From positions 1 to 48,873 of the forward strand of contig NZ_OUND01000007.1 of assembly GCF_900343025.1 (NCBI RefSeq): a stretch of 48,873 nt of DNA, written 5' to 3'. The position numbers and the translations under genes are program-made. Below the pieces are notes generated by a model. It worked only from the letters and a program-made list of their open reading frames with translations, was not told where the DNA came from and ran no database searches. Shown here piece after piece: positions 17,740 through 26,472 of the stretch. This stretch comes from Arsenophonus endosymbiont of Aleurodicus floccissimus. Its GTDB lineage: Bacteria > Pseudomonadota > Gammaproteobacteria > Enterobacterales > Enterobacteriaceae. Within the stretch, counting starts at the first letter, position 1. Each line of letters starts with the position of its first letter.

Positions 17740-18329
17740 CACCTTTAAGAATTATTGAAAATAATTTAACGAAAAATTAACATCATCAATCCCGAAATCC
17801 ATTTTAGAGGCTGATAGTGAATTTTTCACTTGAGGTAGGCAGCATAAATCGATTTTAAGACACCTTTAACTCATTGTAAGGCGTTTTATAGATATAAGTA
17901 ACCACAGATATATATTTTTGATTTTAGGCGCTTAAAATGTGATACAGCGCGTTTCTTTGATGTCGGTACTTACAGGCTATAGATTTGTAACATAGCTGCT
18001 TCGTTCGTTTTATGAGTGTCCGAGAAAATGAACGATTTTAGAAAATTAAAGAAATAGGAATATTTTTTTCTAAAAAAATAAAGCCAACTTTTAAAGTTGG
18101 CTAATAATGTTGATGGAAATTTTTTTATTTCTAATAATCAAATATCGACTCATGACAACTCAATCATAAACCTTCATTAAATATTTTCAACCCCATATTC
18201 CACAAGCAAACTATCCAAATGATTATATTTTACCAATTAACTTTACAGGCTTTATGAGTTTCGGCCCGCCTGAAGTTTTATCTACAAAACTGTTTATTTA
18301 ATTCTCTGGTAAACTTATAGAATTGAGTT
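17740..18329. other. 590 bp without a recognisable gene
   Basis: All frames are closed by frequent stops and nothing recognisable was read. The one structure seen is a hairpin at 18082-18102 (AGCCAAC/GTTGGCT). It is followed on the minus strand by a T-rich run, so it would end a minus-strand transcript, although no minus-strand gene is evident to its right. Confidence 0.5.
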
Positions 18330-20444
18330 ATGCAGGAGAAAATTTTAATAAATCTAACACCAGAACAACAAGCAGTCATTGACTGCAGGGCGAGAAGCTT
18401 GTGGTTAATACTTTTGCCGGAAACCGAAAAGCATCCCAAACTCCGGATGCTCTGCATGGCATTCAATCGCTCAATGAGAGAAGAAGCGGCCGAGAAATTT
18501 CCCGCTAATATGCTTTGTAAAACCTCTCATCAACTGGCCTAGCTTTGATAAAAATTATGCTAATCGATTAACCAATTCTCTGCGTCTTTTTGTTATCGCC
18601 AATACTACTCAGAGTGATGACTAGTTATACGTAAAAGCAATTTAGGATATCTTAAAGAGCTTTATGTGCAGCGTAGATAATCAGGTTATATTACGCCACC
18701 GTCCCTCAATATTGATGGATAAAGTTAAAAAATCATTTACCGCTAATGATGTCATTAGACAAAGTGAATATCTTTGGCATCGAATGATTGACCTTGCTGA
18801 TGATTTCCCCGTTATTCATGATATGTATTTGAAGCTGTACCAACTCTCCTAACCAAACCTTTCCACTTGTTTTGACGTTATTTTGTTTGATGAAGCGCAA
18901 AACGCTAATCCGGTTACCTATGATATTATTTTTCATCAAACCACGAAGTTAGTGATAACGGGTGACGCTCATCAACAGATTTATCGCTTTCAAGGCGCGG
19001 TAGATGCATTAAATTCGCCTTCGATTGGTGATGCTGACCGCCTCTGGTTAACCCATAGCTTTCGCTTTGATGCCTGTATTGAGGGTATGGCTAATGCATT
19101 ACTGGCAATAAGTGTGTTTCTCAATAGTGAAATAAGGATATTTTGGTGATTGAAGTAAATTTTAGGCTATTCTAAGATGGAAATTCCAAAGACTAGCACT
19201 AAAGAGTAAAAAGATATCATCAATAAAGGGTCTACGATTCCGTAAAATTTAGGTCATACAACCGAAACGCTTCATACCTGCGATGGGGTGTTCAACCGTA
19301 ATACGGATGCCCGAGATTATTTTATTTTCTTGTTTTTGTTCAGGCGATAAAGGTCTTTTTTGAGTTCCTTTTTTTTGGGGATTTTTGTATTAAGATGCTG
19401 TTTATCTATACCTTGAAAGCCGATATCGGCCTAGATGGTTACCTTAGGGGGAATATGGCGAATTATATCGACTTTATCGAGTAAGCGTTTATCGTGAAGG
19501 CGCCCATTTCTGCTCATGAGGATAAATCCTTTCTACCCTGCACCCATCTTCCGCTCGTGAGCTTTTCGATTCTTTTTCCGATAAATCAAATAACAAGCTG
19601 AAAATTCAGCGGCTAAATTTTTCAATTCTTCGACTTATAATCCAATAATTGCTTTACATAAACAATTATCTCGTAAAAATCCCTTTTTGTTGATCATTTC
19701 AAACCGCTATTTTCTAGGTTAAACCTCTTTTTATCGTCTATAGCGTGACAAAAAATACAAGTCTCTACTCAGCAACTAGTTTAATGAATGGTGAAACGCA
19801 TCAGGTGGTTAGCAGAGGTGAAAAAGATGACATCCTCATCGATATGCCTAAGCAAGGTTTTCCTCACCGAGCCATACTCAGCCGAACGGTTGCCAGTGTG
19901 ATTAGAATCGCATTGGAAGCGAGTAGTAAAAAAGCGACTATCTACTGGATTAATGGGATAGAGGCTTATCATATCGATGAATTAATTAACCTTCACTGGT
20001 TTTCACTCGGTAAACGAAAGAAGATGAGTAACCAACGGCTTTACACAGAATATCACGATTATTCGAATTATAAGCGTATGGCGAAAGCCAGTGGGTGACC
20101 AGGAAATGTTGCAATCTATCAAAATCATCGCGAAATTTACCACGTTACCAAAAAAAAGTGGATGTTTTACGCAAACGAATGGTAGACAGTGAAGATGAAA
20201 CACCCGTTACGGTTACCACTGCCCACAGAGCAAAGGGACTTGAGTGGGACAGGACATTGTTGAAATGAACAATGACTTTCCGAATAATCTTTTTGACCCT
20301 GAAATGGACAAAACAGCCTTTAGAAATGAAGTCAATTTGCTGTATGTTTCAGCGACAAAAGCGAATAAGACACTTATCATCAATAAATTATTGATAAATA
20401 TTTTAGCCAAAAGTGCTGAGAATGAAAAAACGGCACAGGGTTAA
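18330..20444 (+). pseudogene. UvrD/Rep-like helicase, decayed and interrupted
   Basis: UvrD-like helicases unwind DNA with ATP. The start NLTPEQQAVI is the family's N-terminal motif. LRMLCMAFNRSMREEAAEKF and LCKTSHQLA follow, with TAG at 18540 where Trp is usual. DVILFDEAQNANP is Walker B, then VITGDAHQQIYRFQGAVDAL and LTHSFRFD. The Walker A segment is damaged. After 19130 the helicase is lost and an unrelated transposase remnant occupies about 19150-19740. The helicase then resumes (PHRAILSRTVASVIRIAL) and ends near TAHRAKGLEWD-type and YVSATKAN motifs in several frames. At least five disruptions are present. Confidence 0.8.
19150..19740 (-). mobile_element. IS5-like transposase remnant inside the helicase gene
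   Basis: Read on the minus strand, the region yields broken pieces of a DDE transposase: a DIGFQGI-like strand near 19420, then TPKKKGTQKRPLSPEQKQEN-like residues, IRITVEHPIAGMKRFG and ILRNRRPFIDD near 19210. The VEHxIxxxKRF pattern is typical of IS5-family C-termini. Only the last part is readable and the ends could not be fixed, so the borders are approximate. No target duplication was found. Confidence 0.65.
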
Positions 20445-20530
20445 CTAAAGAATGCCTATAAAAACGCCTGTAATCGATTTTGAGCGGTTTTCTTGTGATT
20501 AGTCATATAGGTTACCAATAGCAAAAAATA

Positions 20531-20560
20531 AACGCACCTGAGAAGATAGAGTGCGTTTTT
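20531..20560 (+). terminator. Intrinsic terminator after the helicase remnant
   Basis: AACGCAC and GTGCGTT form a stem around a 13-base loop, followed directly by a run of five T. It lies about 90 bp past the end of the helicase remnant on the same strand. Confidence 0.7.
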
Positions 20561-20669
20561 ATATGGGTGGATTATGATACCTGATAAGTAATGAATAAAT
20601 AGCATATTTAATATAGTGGGTTTGTTTGCCATAATTCAAACTTACACTAACCATCATTGAAGACATCGG

Positions 20670-21624
20670 ATGAGTAAAAAATTCACCCCAACGCCACACG
20701 ACAGTGTATTCAAGCAGTTTTTAAGTGAAAAAGAAACTGCCCAAGATTTTTTTGATATATGACTACCCGATGAGATTAAGGTATTATGTGACTTAGATAG
20801 TCTGAAAGTAGAATCTAGCTCTTTTATCGATAGTGATATGAAAAATTACCGGAATGATATTCTCTATTCCGTCAACACAAAAAAAGATAGCGGATATATT
20901 TATGTTTTAATTGAAGCATAATACGCGCCTGATAAGCTCACGACTTGGCGATTGATGCGCTATAGCATGTCTGCCATGCAGAAACATCTGGAAGACAGAC
21001 ACAAGCAATTACCTTTGGTATTTCCAATATTATTTTATTGTGATGAACAAAGCCCTCACCCCTATAGCACGAATTGGCTTGACTGCTTTCAATGACAGAG
21101 AACTAGCCGAGAGTATCTATACGCAACCGTTTAAATTAGCAGATGTGACAACACTAGAAGACGATCAGATTATACAGCATAGGCGAATGGTTTTGTTAAC
21201 TTTGATACAAAAGCACATTCGCCGACATGATATGACGGAGCTTATGCATGAAATTGTCACGCTGTTGTCGTATAATTATTATACCGATAATCAGGTTATC
21301 ACTATGTTTAACTATCTCATTCAGGAAAGTAACGCACAAAAACCCATGGAATTTATTACTGAGATAGACAAACAATCAGAAAAACACGAAAGAACACTTA
21401 TGACTATTGCTCAAGCATTAAGACAAGAAGGATTACAAAAAGGAAAACTGGAAGGCTATCAATTAGGCAAAAATGATGGCGTTCAAGAAGGGAAACTTGA
21501 AGGCAAAAAACAGGCTTCGATGAAGATAGCTCGCCAACTTCTTGAGAAAAGCGTAGAAAAAGACATAATGAAACTATCAACGGGTCTCACTGATACGGAA
21601 ATGAGCAACCTGTTTAAAGATTAA
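20670..21624 (+). pseudogene. Rpn-family nuclease/transposase-like protein (YhgA-like), broken
   Basis: Rpn proteins are PD-(D/E)XK nucleases that promote RecA-independent recombination. The start MSKKFTPTPHDSVFKQFLSE is the family N-terminus. TGA at 20760 replaces the Trp of FFDIWLP and TAA at 20919 replaces a residue before YAPDKLTTWRLMRY. A frameshift near 21085 leads into the intact 194-codon C-terminal part, with LLTLIQKHIRRHDM and a Gly/Lys-rich repeat region (QEGLQKGKLEGYQLGK). Length fits the family (about 310 residues). Confidence 0.85.
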
Positions 21625-21627
21625 ACG

Positions 21628-21970
21628 ATGACAGAACGCCAGAAATTAAGCCTCAATCGCCCTGGAAAGGCTTCACAGGAAGAGTAGCCCCCAAAGTAAC
21701 TCAGTTTATCGTAAAAAGGTCTGGATGAATCCTGCGCCCAAAAAACAGGTAAAAAAACCGAAACCCCAAAAGGTAGTAAAACATCAGTCCAGGAAGACGG
21801 TTGAAAAACCTAAACAGGAAGTGAAAATTGAAATTCCAAAACCACCCATACCGCCTAAAAAGCGATTGCCGTTAGAGGAAGCGATTTCCAAAATCAGTAA
21901 CTTTTGGCCAGAGCTGTTTCCTGAACATCAGTTGAGACCAATAAAAACTGGTATACAACAAGACATGTAG
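21628..21970 (+). pseudogene. FinO/ProQ-family RNA chaperone fragment
   Basis: FinO/ProQ proteins bind RNA stem-loops; FinO of F protects the FinP antisense RNA against traJ. The start MTERQKLSLNRPGK resembles FinO N-termini. A frameshift near 21680 leads to a Lys/Pro-rich linker and then LPLEEAISKISNFWPELFPE with RPIKTGI, the opening of the ProQ/FinO domain. A TAG at 21968 ends it, and the rest of the domain (about 90 residues) is missing. It is therefore a remnant and should not bind RNA normally. Confidence 0.72.
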
Positions 21971-21974
21971 CAAG

Positions 21975-22018
21975 AAGTGGAGGATGTCTCCGGCTAATGT
22001 CGGCTCCACTTGTGTTTT
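21975..22018 (+). terminator. Hairpin with T-run after the FinO-like fragment
   Basis: AAGTGGAG pairs with CTCCACTT across 21 bases, which can themselves fold through GTCTCCGGC/GTCGG-type pairing. GTGTTTT follows. It has the form of a plus-strand terminator and sits five bases past the stop of the FinO-like fragment. Confidence 0.5.
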
Positions 22019-22125
22019 CCTACCGGATGTTAGAAGCACAGCGAAAAAAACGTATAGCTTAAATAGATTGAATTCCGCCTAAAAATCAAATTTATCAATC
22101 GCATTAATTTGAATTTTAAAGGATT

Positions 22126-22266
22126 CCCTTACTAACCAACGCCAGCTTGCCATACACCCATTTTTAGGGAACGGCAAGCCTTCAAGTGGCTTTCGCGGTA
22201 TCTGTCAGTAAGGGAAAAGTGACACGCGGTCACCTCCTGCTGTCCCACTAAATAGGAGACACCACA
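22126..22266 (+). promoter_or_regulatory. Structured leader of the DNA methylase gene
   Basis: Three nested or adjacent pairings are visible. CCCTTACT (22126-22133) pairs with AGTAAGGG (22207-22214). Inside it, GCTTGCC (22145-22151) pairs with GGCAAGC (22173-22179). Then GTGAC/GTCAC forms a small hairpin at 22219-22233. CTCCT at 22234-22238 can also pair with the ribosome site AGGAG at 22254-22258, which would hide it. The leader is more GC-rich than its surroundings. It may be a regulatory RNA leader or a single-strand promoter of the leading region. Confidence 0.6.
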
Positions 22267-22908
22267 ATGTCCCGATTTATACAAGGTGACAGCCTTAAAA
22301 TTACGTCAAATTTTACTGATAATGCAATTGATTTTATACTGACCGACCCCACCTTATTTAGTCGACTATAACGATCGCTCGAGGCGCTCAATTGCTAATA
22401 ATAAAAATGACAAATGGTTATTACCAGCCTATCAACAAATGTTCCGTGTATTGAAACCAAATAGTCTAATGGTTAGTTTTTACGGCTGGAATCGAGTTGA
22501 TAAACTTGTTAATACGCGGAAAAAATCCGGCTTCCGGATTGTTGGTCATTTAGTTTTCAAAAAACGTTATGCGTCAAAAACTGGGTTTTTTGGGCACAGC
22601 CACAAAAATGCTTATCTGCTGGCGAAAGGCCGTCCAGTGATGCCAGTCAAGCCAATGAAAGACGTACAGTCATAGTAATATACAGGCAATATTTATCATA
22701 CAACTCAAAAGCCCGTTAGTAGTTTACTACCGCTCATCGAGTGTTTTACGCAGCCTAACGCTATTGTACTCGATCCGTTTGTTGGTTCTGGGTCTACCTG
22801 TATTGCGGCTGCGCTTTCAGAACGGCGTTATATTGGTATTGAGCTTCTTGCTGAATATCATACGGTCAACAACGTATTGCCGCTTTGCGTGCTTGTAAGA
22901 TTGCTTAA
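22267..22908 (+). pseudogene. F-leading-region type DNA methyltransferase (frameshifted)
   Basis: This is an amino-methyltransferase of the type found in F-like leading regions. MSRFIQGDSLKI opens the frame at 22267. FILTDP should continue as DPPY but a frameshift near 22350 destroys motif IV. RVLKPNSLMVSFYGWNRVDK, VGHLVFKK, then VLDPFVGSGSTCIAA (SAM-binding motif I) and RRYIGIELL follow in other frames, with a break near 22675 and another near 22862. The end GQQRIAALRACKIA matches the family tail. It protects or marks incoming DNA in relatives; this copy is inactive. Confidence 0.85.
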
Positions 22909-23018
22909 AGAGAAAATAAAGGGCAGTATATCCGCCTTTTTTATTATTTATCTTTTTGCTGTTTATTTCTTTTAAAATCCGCAGTCATTTGGCGTAATTA
23001 ATCGTTAAATGAATTATG

Positions 23019-23294
23019 TTATAGTTTTATTTTTGTGTTTTCAGCTATTTCTTTAAGTTTGGCGTAAATGTTAAATAATAAAATAATTAATTCACAAAAA
23101 ACCCGCACACCAATAAGACCAATAACAATTGTGTTTAATCCACCCATAAAACCTGAAAAAAAACCACCTAAATGACTACCAGCAAAAATAGCAGTAATTC
23201 CAGAAAATAAAACAGCGATTATACCAAGCCAATAAAAAATTATTATAATCTTAGGGGTTATCATTTTATCTAAATTTAATAAAGATTTTAACAT
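23019..23294 (-). CDS. DUF4282-type small membrane protein
   Basis: The 91-residue protein begins LLNLDKMITPKIIIIFYWLG, the characteristic DUF4282 opening. It has two membrane helices (residues 15-37 and 51-75) around a Gly-rich turn (GGFFSGFMGGLN), then R-x-x-x-E as in the family. The frame is intact and an AGGAAAT ribosome site lies upstream. The family is widespread and uncharacterised, so no function can be given. Confidence 0.8.
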   Translation of the reverse strand: MLKSLLNLDKMITPKIIIIFYWLGIIAVLFSGITAIFAGSHLGGFFSGFMGGLNTIVIGLIGVRVFCELIILLFNIYAKLKEIAENTKIKL

Positions 23295-23355
23295 AGTTAT
23301 TTCCTCTTTTTTATTTATCTGAGTTGGTTAATGCATTGTATTCTTAAGACTTTGT

Positions 23356-23478
23356 TTATTCCAGCGACCCGTAAATTTTATTCTCACTCATTTTTCCAGA
23401 TTTTATTTTCTGATAATGTTGATAAATTTTTTTGGCATAGTAGTAACGATTTTTAATTGATGTATTGGTATTTTTCAT
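23356..23478 (-). CDS. Putative 40-residue basic peptide
   Basis: An ATG at 23478 opens a frame rich in Lys and Tyr (MKNTNTSIKNRYYYAKKIYQ at its start). It ends 61 bp before the DUF4282 gene on the same strand. Composition looks protein-like rather than random, but no family is recognised and no clear ribosome site is visible. It may be a remnant of a larger gene. Confidence 0.3.
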   Translation of the reverse strand: MKNTNTSIKNRYYYAKKIYQHYQKIKSGKMSENKIYGSLE

Positions 23479-23588
23479 TCCAGCTTTTTATATAGCTGGA
23501 CTACTTTAAAATAATTACAAATAATTACTCTATATCAGTCAATTTATATTGGATAAAAACATATATTTTGTAATCAAAATTAAGCCGC

Positions 23589-23951
23589 CTAGCTATACAT
23601 CCTTACGACTAGCCAATTTTTGCCGTAGCTAGCAAAATTACGACTTAAAATCATGGCACCAATATGAATATTTAAACAAGGATAATTAATTAAGTGATTT
23701 TAAAATAATGTAGGATATTCTTTTTTAATTGTGTTAAAGGTTTTGCTATTAATTTGCATCACCCCTAAATCAAATGAGCCATCTTTATTTTTGTTTTTTG
23801 CATGAGTATTAAAGTTTAACTCTTATTTGGCAATCTCTCTTAAATAATCCTGGTCTATTTGATAATAGCTTCTTGCTCTATCAAAATAATCGGCAAATGA
23901 TAATTTTGAGATAATAAGGCAAAACAGCCACATTAAATTTTTAATTTTCAT
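23589..23951 (-). pseudogene. Lytic transglycosylase next to oriT (F gene X/VirB1-like), nonsense-broken
   Basis: VirB1-type lytic transglycosylases open the cell wall for the transfer apparatus. A signal peptide (MKIKNLMWLFCLIISKLSFA) precedes YYQIDQDYLREIAK. The catalytic Glu follows in KxELNF, but TAA (23823-23825) stands just before it where Gln is usual. DLGVMQINS, the substrate-site motif, is intact. A second TAA at 23700-23702 again fits a lost Gln. The frame is otherwise continuous for 120 codons with no indel. In F this gene lies beside oriT, on the side away from traM, exactly as here. Confidence 0.82.
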
Positions 23952-24403
23952 CACTCATATCTTTATTTAAAAAACATAACAATTCGGCATATTGTCACCC
24001 CTATAAAGCAAAAGGATTTTTTTAAAATATTCCAATAAAGACTATCAGTATTACCTCCCTAAATCCGCTTTTTTTACCAATAACTTACACACTAGACGCA
24101 AAATAAATTTTGTCTAATTTATATTTAAATTTCAGTTAGTTATATAATAATAGCTTATTTAATAATCAATAAAAATGATAAGTCAAAACTATTTTTTAAT
24201 AAACTATTATTATTTAATAAAAAATATTAAAATAAAGTTTATATTAAATTTCTATAAAGTTTTTAATTAAAATAGTTTTAAAGTTTGATATAGAGCAAAC
24301 AATATAACAATAAATAGTTATTACTTAATATTAAAGTGGCTATAACTTAATTATATAATGCAAGATTACGTGTGAATTTAATTCATTTTTTTTGAGGCTT
24401 GAA
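23952..24403. other. oriT: Probable oriT region
   Basis: This 450-bp stretch is very AT-rich and has no gene. It lies between the transglycosylase and traM, which is where oriT sits in F-like plasmids. It contains repeats such as TTTAATAAA twice near 24198-24222 and many ATTA/TAAT stretches that could be bend or TraM sites. A GGGGTG on the minus strand at 23996-24001 is reminiscent of the F nic region (GGGGTGTGGTG) but is not a convincing match. The nick site is not assigned. Confidence 0.6.
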
Positions 24404-24798
24404 ATGAAAGGCAAAAAAAAATCATCCTGTTCTGTTGAAAATTCCTTTTAGCATTATCGATTTTTTCGATGAAATGGTCGATGAAAAATTAAAAAATGGT
24501 GAAAATAAATCTACTGCAAACCGGACGGCAGTTGCATTGGAAATACTAAAAATAGGTGTCAGAGTTTTAAAAAAATGAACAAGTTGACAATAAGGATATC
24601 AGTTTAGATGAAAAGCTCGCTTTAATCGCTGATGCTGTTCTTAAATCAGAATTAAAGTTAGACTCCATGTTTGAGTTTGCGCATAAGCGTCCTCAGGATA
24701 TTGACGACAATATGATTAAAGCGTTTGGTTATCAAACTGTGAAAGAAAAAATAAATGAAGTTGATTATAAAGTTAGTCATTTTTTCAGACAAAAATAA
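24404..24798 (+). pseudogene. traM: traM, relaxosome protein (two poly-A frameshifts)
   Basis: TraM binds oriT and docks the relaxosome to the TraD coupling protein. An ATG at 24404 follows a GAGG site. Dropping one A from the nine at 24413-24421 gives an N-terminal ribbon-helix-helix-like domain (IIDFFDEMVDEKLKNGEN, then STANRTAVALEILKIGVRVL). Dropping one A from the seven at 24569-24575 continues into the tetramer domain (DEKLALIADAVLKSELKLDS), ending VSHFFRQK. Order, size (about 128 residues) and pattern fit F TraM (MLLELGLRVYE; ERFFPK). Its position beside oriT supports the call. Confidence 0.75.
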
Positions 24799-24817
24799 AA
24801 TAACGTTTTTTATTTAA

Positions 24818-24839
24818 AAGCCCCTGAAATTAGGGGCTT
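24818..24839. terminator. Two-way terminator between traM and hsp20
   Basis: AAGCCCCT and AGGGGCTT form an 8-bp GC-rich stem around GAAATT. It is flanked by T-rich sequence on one side and A-rich on the other, so it can end both traM (plus) and the heat-shock gene (minus), which converge here 48 bp apart. Confidence 0.85.
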
Positions 24840-24846
24840 AATAAAG

Positions 24847-25335
24847 TTATTTTTTGTGCTCAATTACTTCTGGTTGAGACTTTTGACCAATAGCGATTTT
24901 TTGTGGTTTTTGTTCTTCCGGTATTTCGTAATTAAAGATCAATGTTAGTAATCCATCGACTAGGTTGGCATGTTGTATTTTTATTCGATGGTCAAGGTCG
25001 AAACTCATCGAAAAGCCTTTTTTCTCAATACCTTTATGTAGCCATTTCTCAGTTTTGCTATCATTACTCTCTTCTTCTTTCTCCGTTTCACATTTTCCGC
25101 TGATGGTCAGCTTATTATTCAGTACCGATATATCTAACTCGTGTTGCTTATAACCAGGAACCGTTACTGTCAGTTCTAGATTTTCTTTATCTTTTTTCTG
25201 TAAATTGTAAGCCGGAATATCTGACAAAGGTTTTTCACCAGTTATTCGGCTGAATAATTTATCCATTTGAGAAAATCTATCCGATAACAGGTTATCACTG
25301 AGCATAGGAATAAGAGAAAAAGAACGATAAGTCAT
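24847..25335 (-). CDS. Small heat-shock protein (Hsp20/IbpA family)
   Basis: Hsp20 proteins are ATP-independent holdases for unfolding proteins. The 162-residue chain has an N-terminal arm with IPMLSDNLLSDRFSQMDKLF, and an alpha-crystallin domain (residues 45-140) with LELTVTVPGYKQHELDIS and the closing motif LVDGLLTLIF. Its IAIGQ tail is close to the I-x-I type. The start has a strong AGGAGG five bases upstream, and a sigma-32-like promoter lies at 25372-25401. It is intact beside a decaying tra region, so it may be useful cargo, for example for heat tolerance. Confidence 0.88.
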   Translation of the reverse strand: MTYRSFSLIPMLSDNLLSDRFSQMDKLFSRITGEKPLSDIPAYNLQKKDKENLELTVTVPGYKQHELDISVLNNKLTISGKCETEKEEESNDSKTEKWLHKGIEKKGFSMSFDLDHRIKIQHANLVDGLLTLIFNYEIPEEQKPQKIAIGQKSQPEVIEHKK

Positions 25336-25371
25336 ATTGTCCTCCTTTTTGTGCTTATTAACTTTATTTTT

Positions 25372-25401
25372 TAAATAAGAACTCGTTTCTTTATTTTCAA
25401 G
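25372..25401 (-). promoter_or_regulatory. Sigma-32-like promoter of the hsp20 gene
   Basis: On the minus strand CTTGAAA (25395-25401) matches the heat-shock -35 consensus. CTTATTTA (25372-25379), 15 bases on, is close to the -10 end (CCATTTA). It lies 37 bp before the hsp20 start. Confidence 0.5.
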
Positions 25402-25459
25402 TGCCTAATAATTTTTTTTTGAAAAAATAGTCTTAGATTAAATAATTACATATTGTCAT

Positions 25460-26122
25460 TTAAATAAAATCATCATCACTGATATCGTCGGAATAGTCAT
25501 CATTCGAATAATCGTTATTAGTCAATCTTGTATTTTGATTAAATGTGTCAAAATTGGTAGGCTGGAAATTATCATTCATCGTTGAATGATTGTTACTGGC
25601 TGAATCAGGCGGATCTTGAATAATATTTATAATTTCATTGGGTGTTGAATGATTAAACATGTTAGTTAATATATTACCTATCATTACACCACCGGCTACT
25701 CCTGCTGCTGTTTTTAGCGCCCCAGATAAAAAACCACTACTACCACCTGAAATGTTAGTTGGTTGTTGATATTGAGGCGTTTGCTGTTGTGGTTTTTCTG
25801 TTACGGGTGTAACGGGTTGACTAGGATTGATTTTTTCTATCAAGCCGCTCAGAAAACCGCCTTTCCTTAACTGTATTTCCGCTCCCTTCTTTTTTAGTTG
25901 AATGACTTCATTTTGTAATTGTTTGATTTGTTGGGTAAGCCTTTTTAGTGCCGCTTCTTGGATGATAATAGATTGCGCCATAAAATAAGGGGATTCGGGT
26001 TGTTGCTTAATCAAAGTTTGAATCAAACTATTCGCCTCTGAATCGAGAGAATTAAAGGGTGTCTCTGCTTGCTTCAAGCGTTGAAATAAATCTTCGATAA
26101 GCTGTTTTTCTTCGGCTTGCAT
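25460..26122 (-). CDS. DUF2076-like protein
   Basis: The 220-residue protein begins MQAEEKQLIEDLFQRLKQAE, the typical DUF2076 start, followed by a long helical segment (QSIIIQEAALKRLTQQIKQL). A Gln/Pro-rich linker and a Gly-rich hydrophobic hairpin (FLSGALKTAAGVAGGVMIGN) come next, and the tail is Asp/Asn/Ser-rich (NDDYSDDISDDDF). The family is annotated as periplasmic ligand-binding or sensor-like, but function is not established. The frame is intact and it is the gene just upstream of hsp20 on the same strand, with about 125 bp between them. Confidence 0.75.
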   Translation of the reverse strand: MQAEEKQLIEDLFQRLKQAETPFNSLDSEANSLIQTLIKQQPESPYFMAQSIIIQEAALKRLTQQIKQLQNEVIQLKKKGAEIQLRKGGFLSGLIEKINPSQPVTPVTEKPQQQTPQYQQPTNISGGSSGFLSGALKTAAGVAGGVMIGNILTNMFNHSTPNEIINIIQDPPDSASNNHSTMNDNFQPTNFDTFNQNTRLTNNDYSNDDYSDDISDDDFI

Positions 26123-26211
26123 ATTATGCTTCCTCTTGGTTGAAGAGCAATTATTTTATTGAATTTATTATGATTACTCAATGTGATTTTCTATTATTCG
26201 GCGCCATCATT

Positions 26212-26472
26212 TTAATCTCCATACTCTTTTTCTTTGATTTTTTGTTTTTGTTCTTCTTCATGATGATATGAGATATTAATTTCCTCATTTTCCTTTTCCC
26301 GTGTCGGAGATTCTTCTGCGAGTTGAAGATCGGGTATTTTCTGATCATCATGCAGTAGTGCCGATTCTAGTGTTATGTCCTGCTTCTCATTAATTTTTTT
26401 TATTTCTCTATCTTGCGGTAAACTTTCAGTGACTTCATTTATAGGGATATTGGTATTATCGAGTTCAATCAC
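26212..26472 (-). CDS. Acidic, disordered 86-residue protein coupled to traI
   Basis: The GTG start overlaps the traI stop (GTGA). The chain is rich in Glu, Lys and Gln with no hydrophobic core (for example KENEEINISYHHEEEQKQKI), so it is probably unfolded. It may be the original charged tail of TraI cut off by a stop, or a small separate gene at the end of the operon. No family recognised. Confidence 0.45.
   Translation of the reverse strand: MIELDNTNIPINEVTESLPQDREIKKINEKQDITLESALLHDDQKIPDLQLAEESPTREKENEEINISYHHEEEQKQKIKEKEYGD

Noticed and set aside
23996-24001. GGGGTG on the minus strand as the nic site
   Set aside because: Six bases are too few and the bases after it do not follow the F nic pattern.
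18330-24798. Stop codons read as a changed genetic code
   Set aside because: TAA, TAG and TGA all occur inside genes, but intact genes (repA, traT, traW, hsp20) end normally with them and frameshifts are also common. Decay explains it better.
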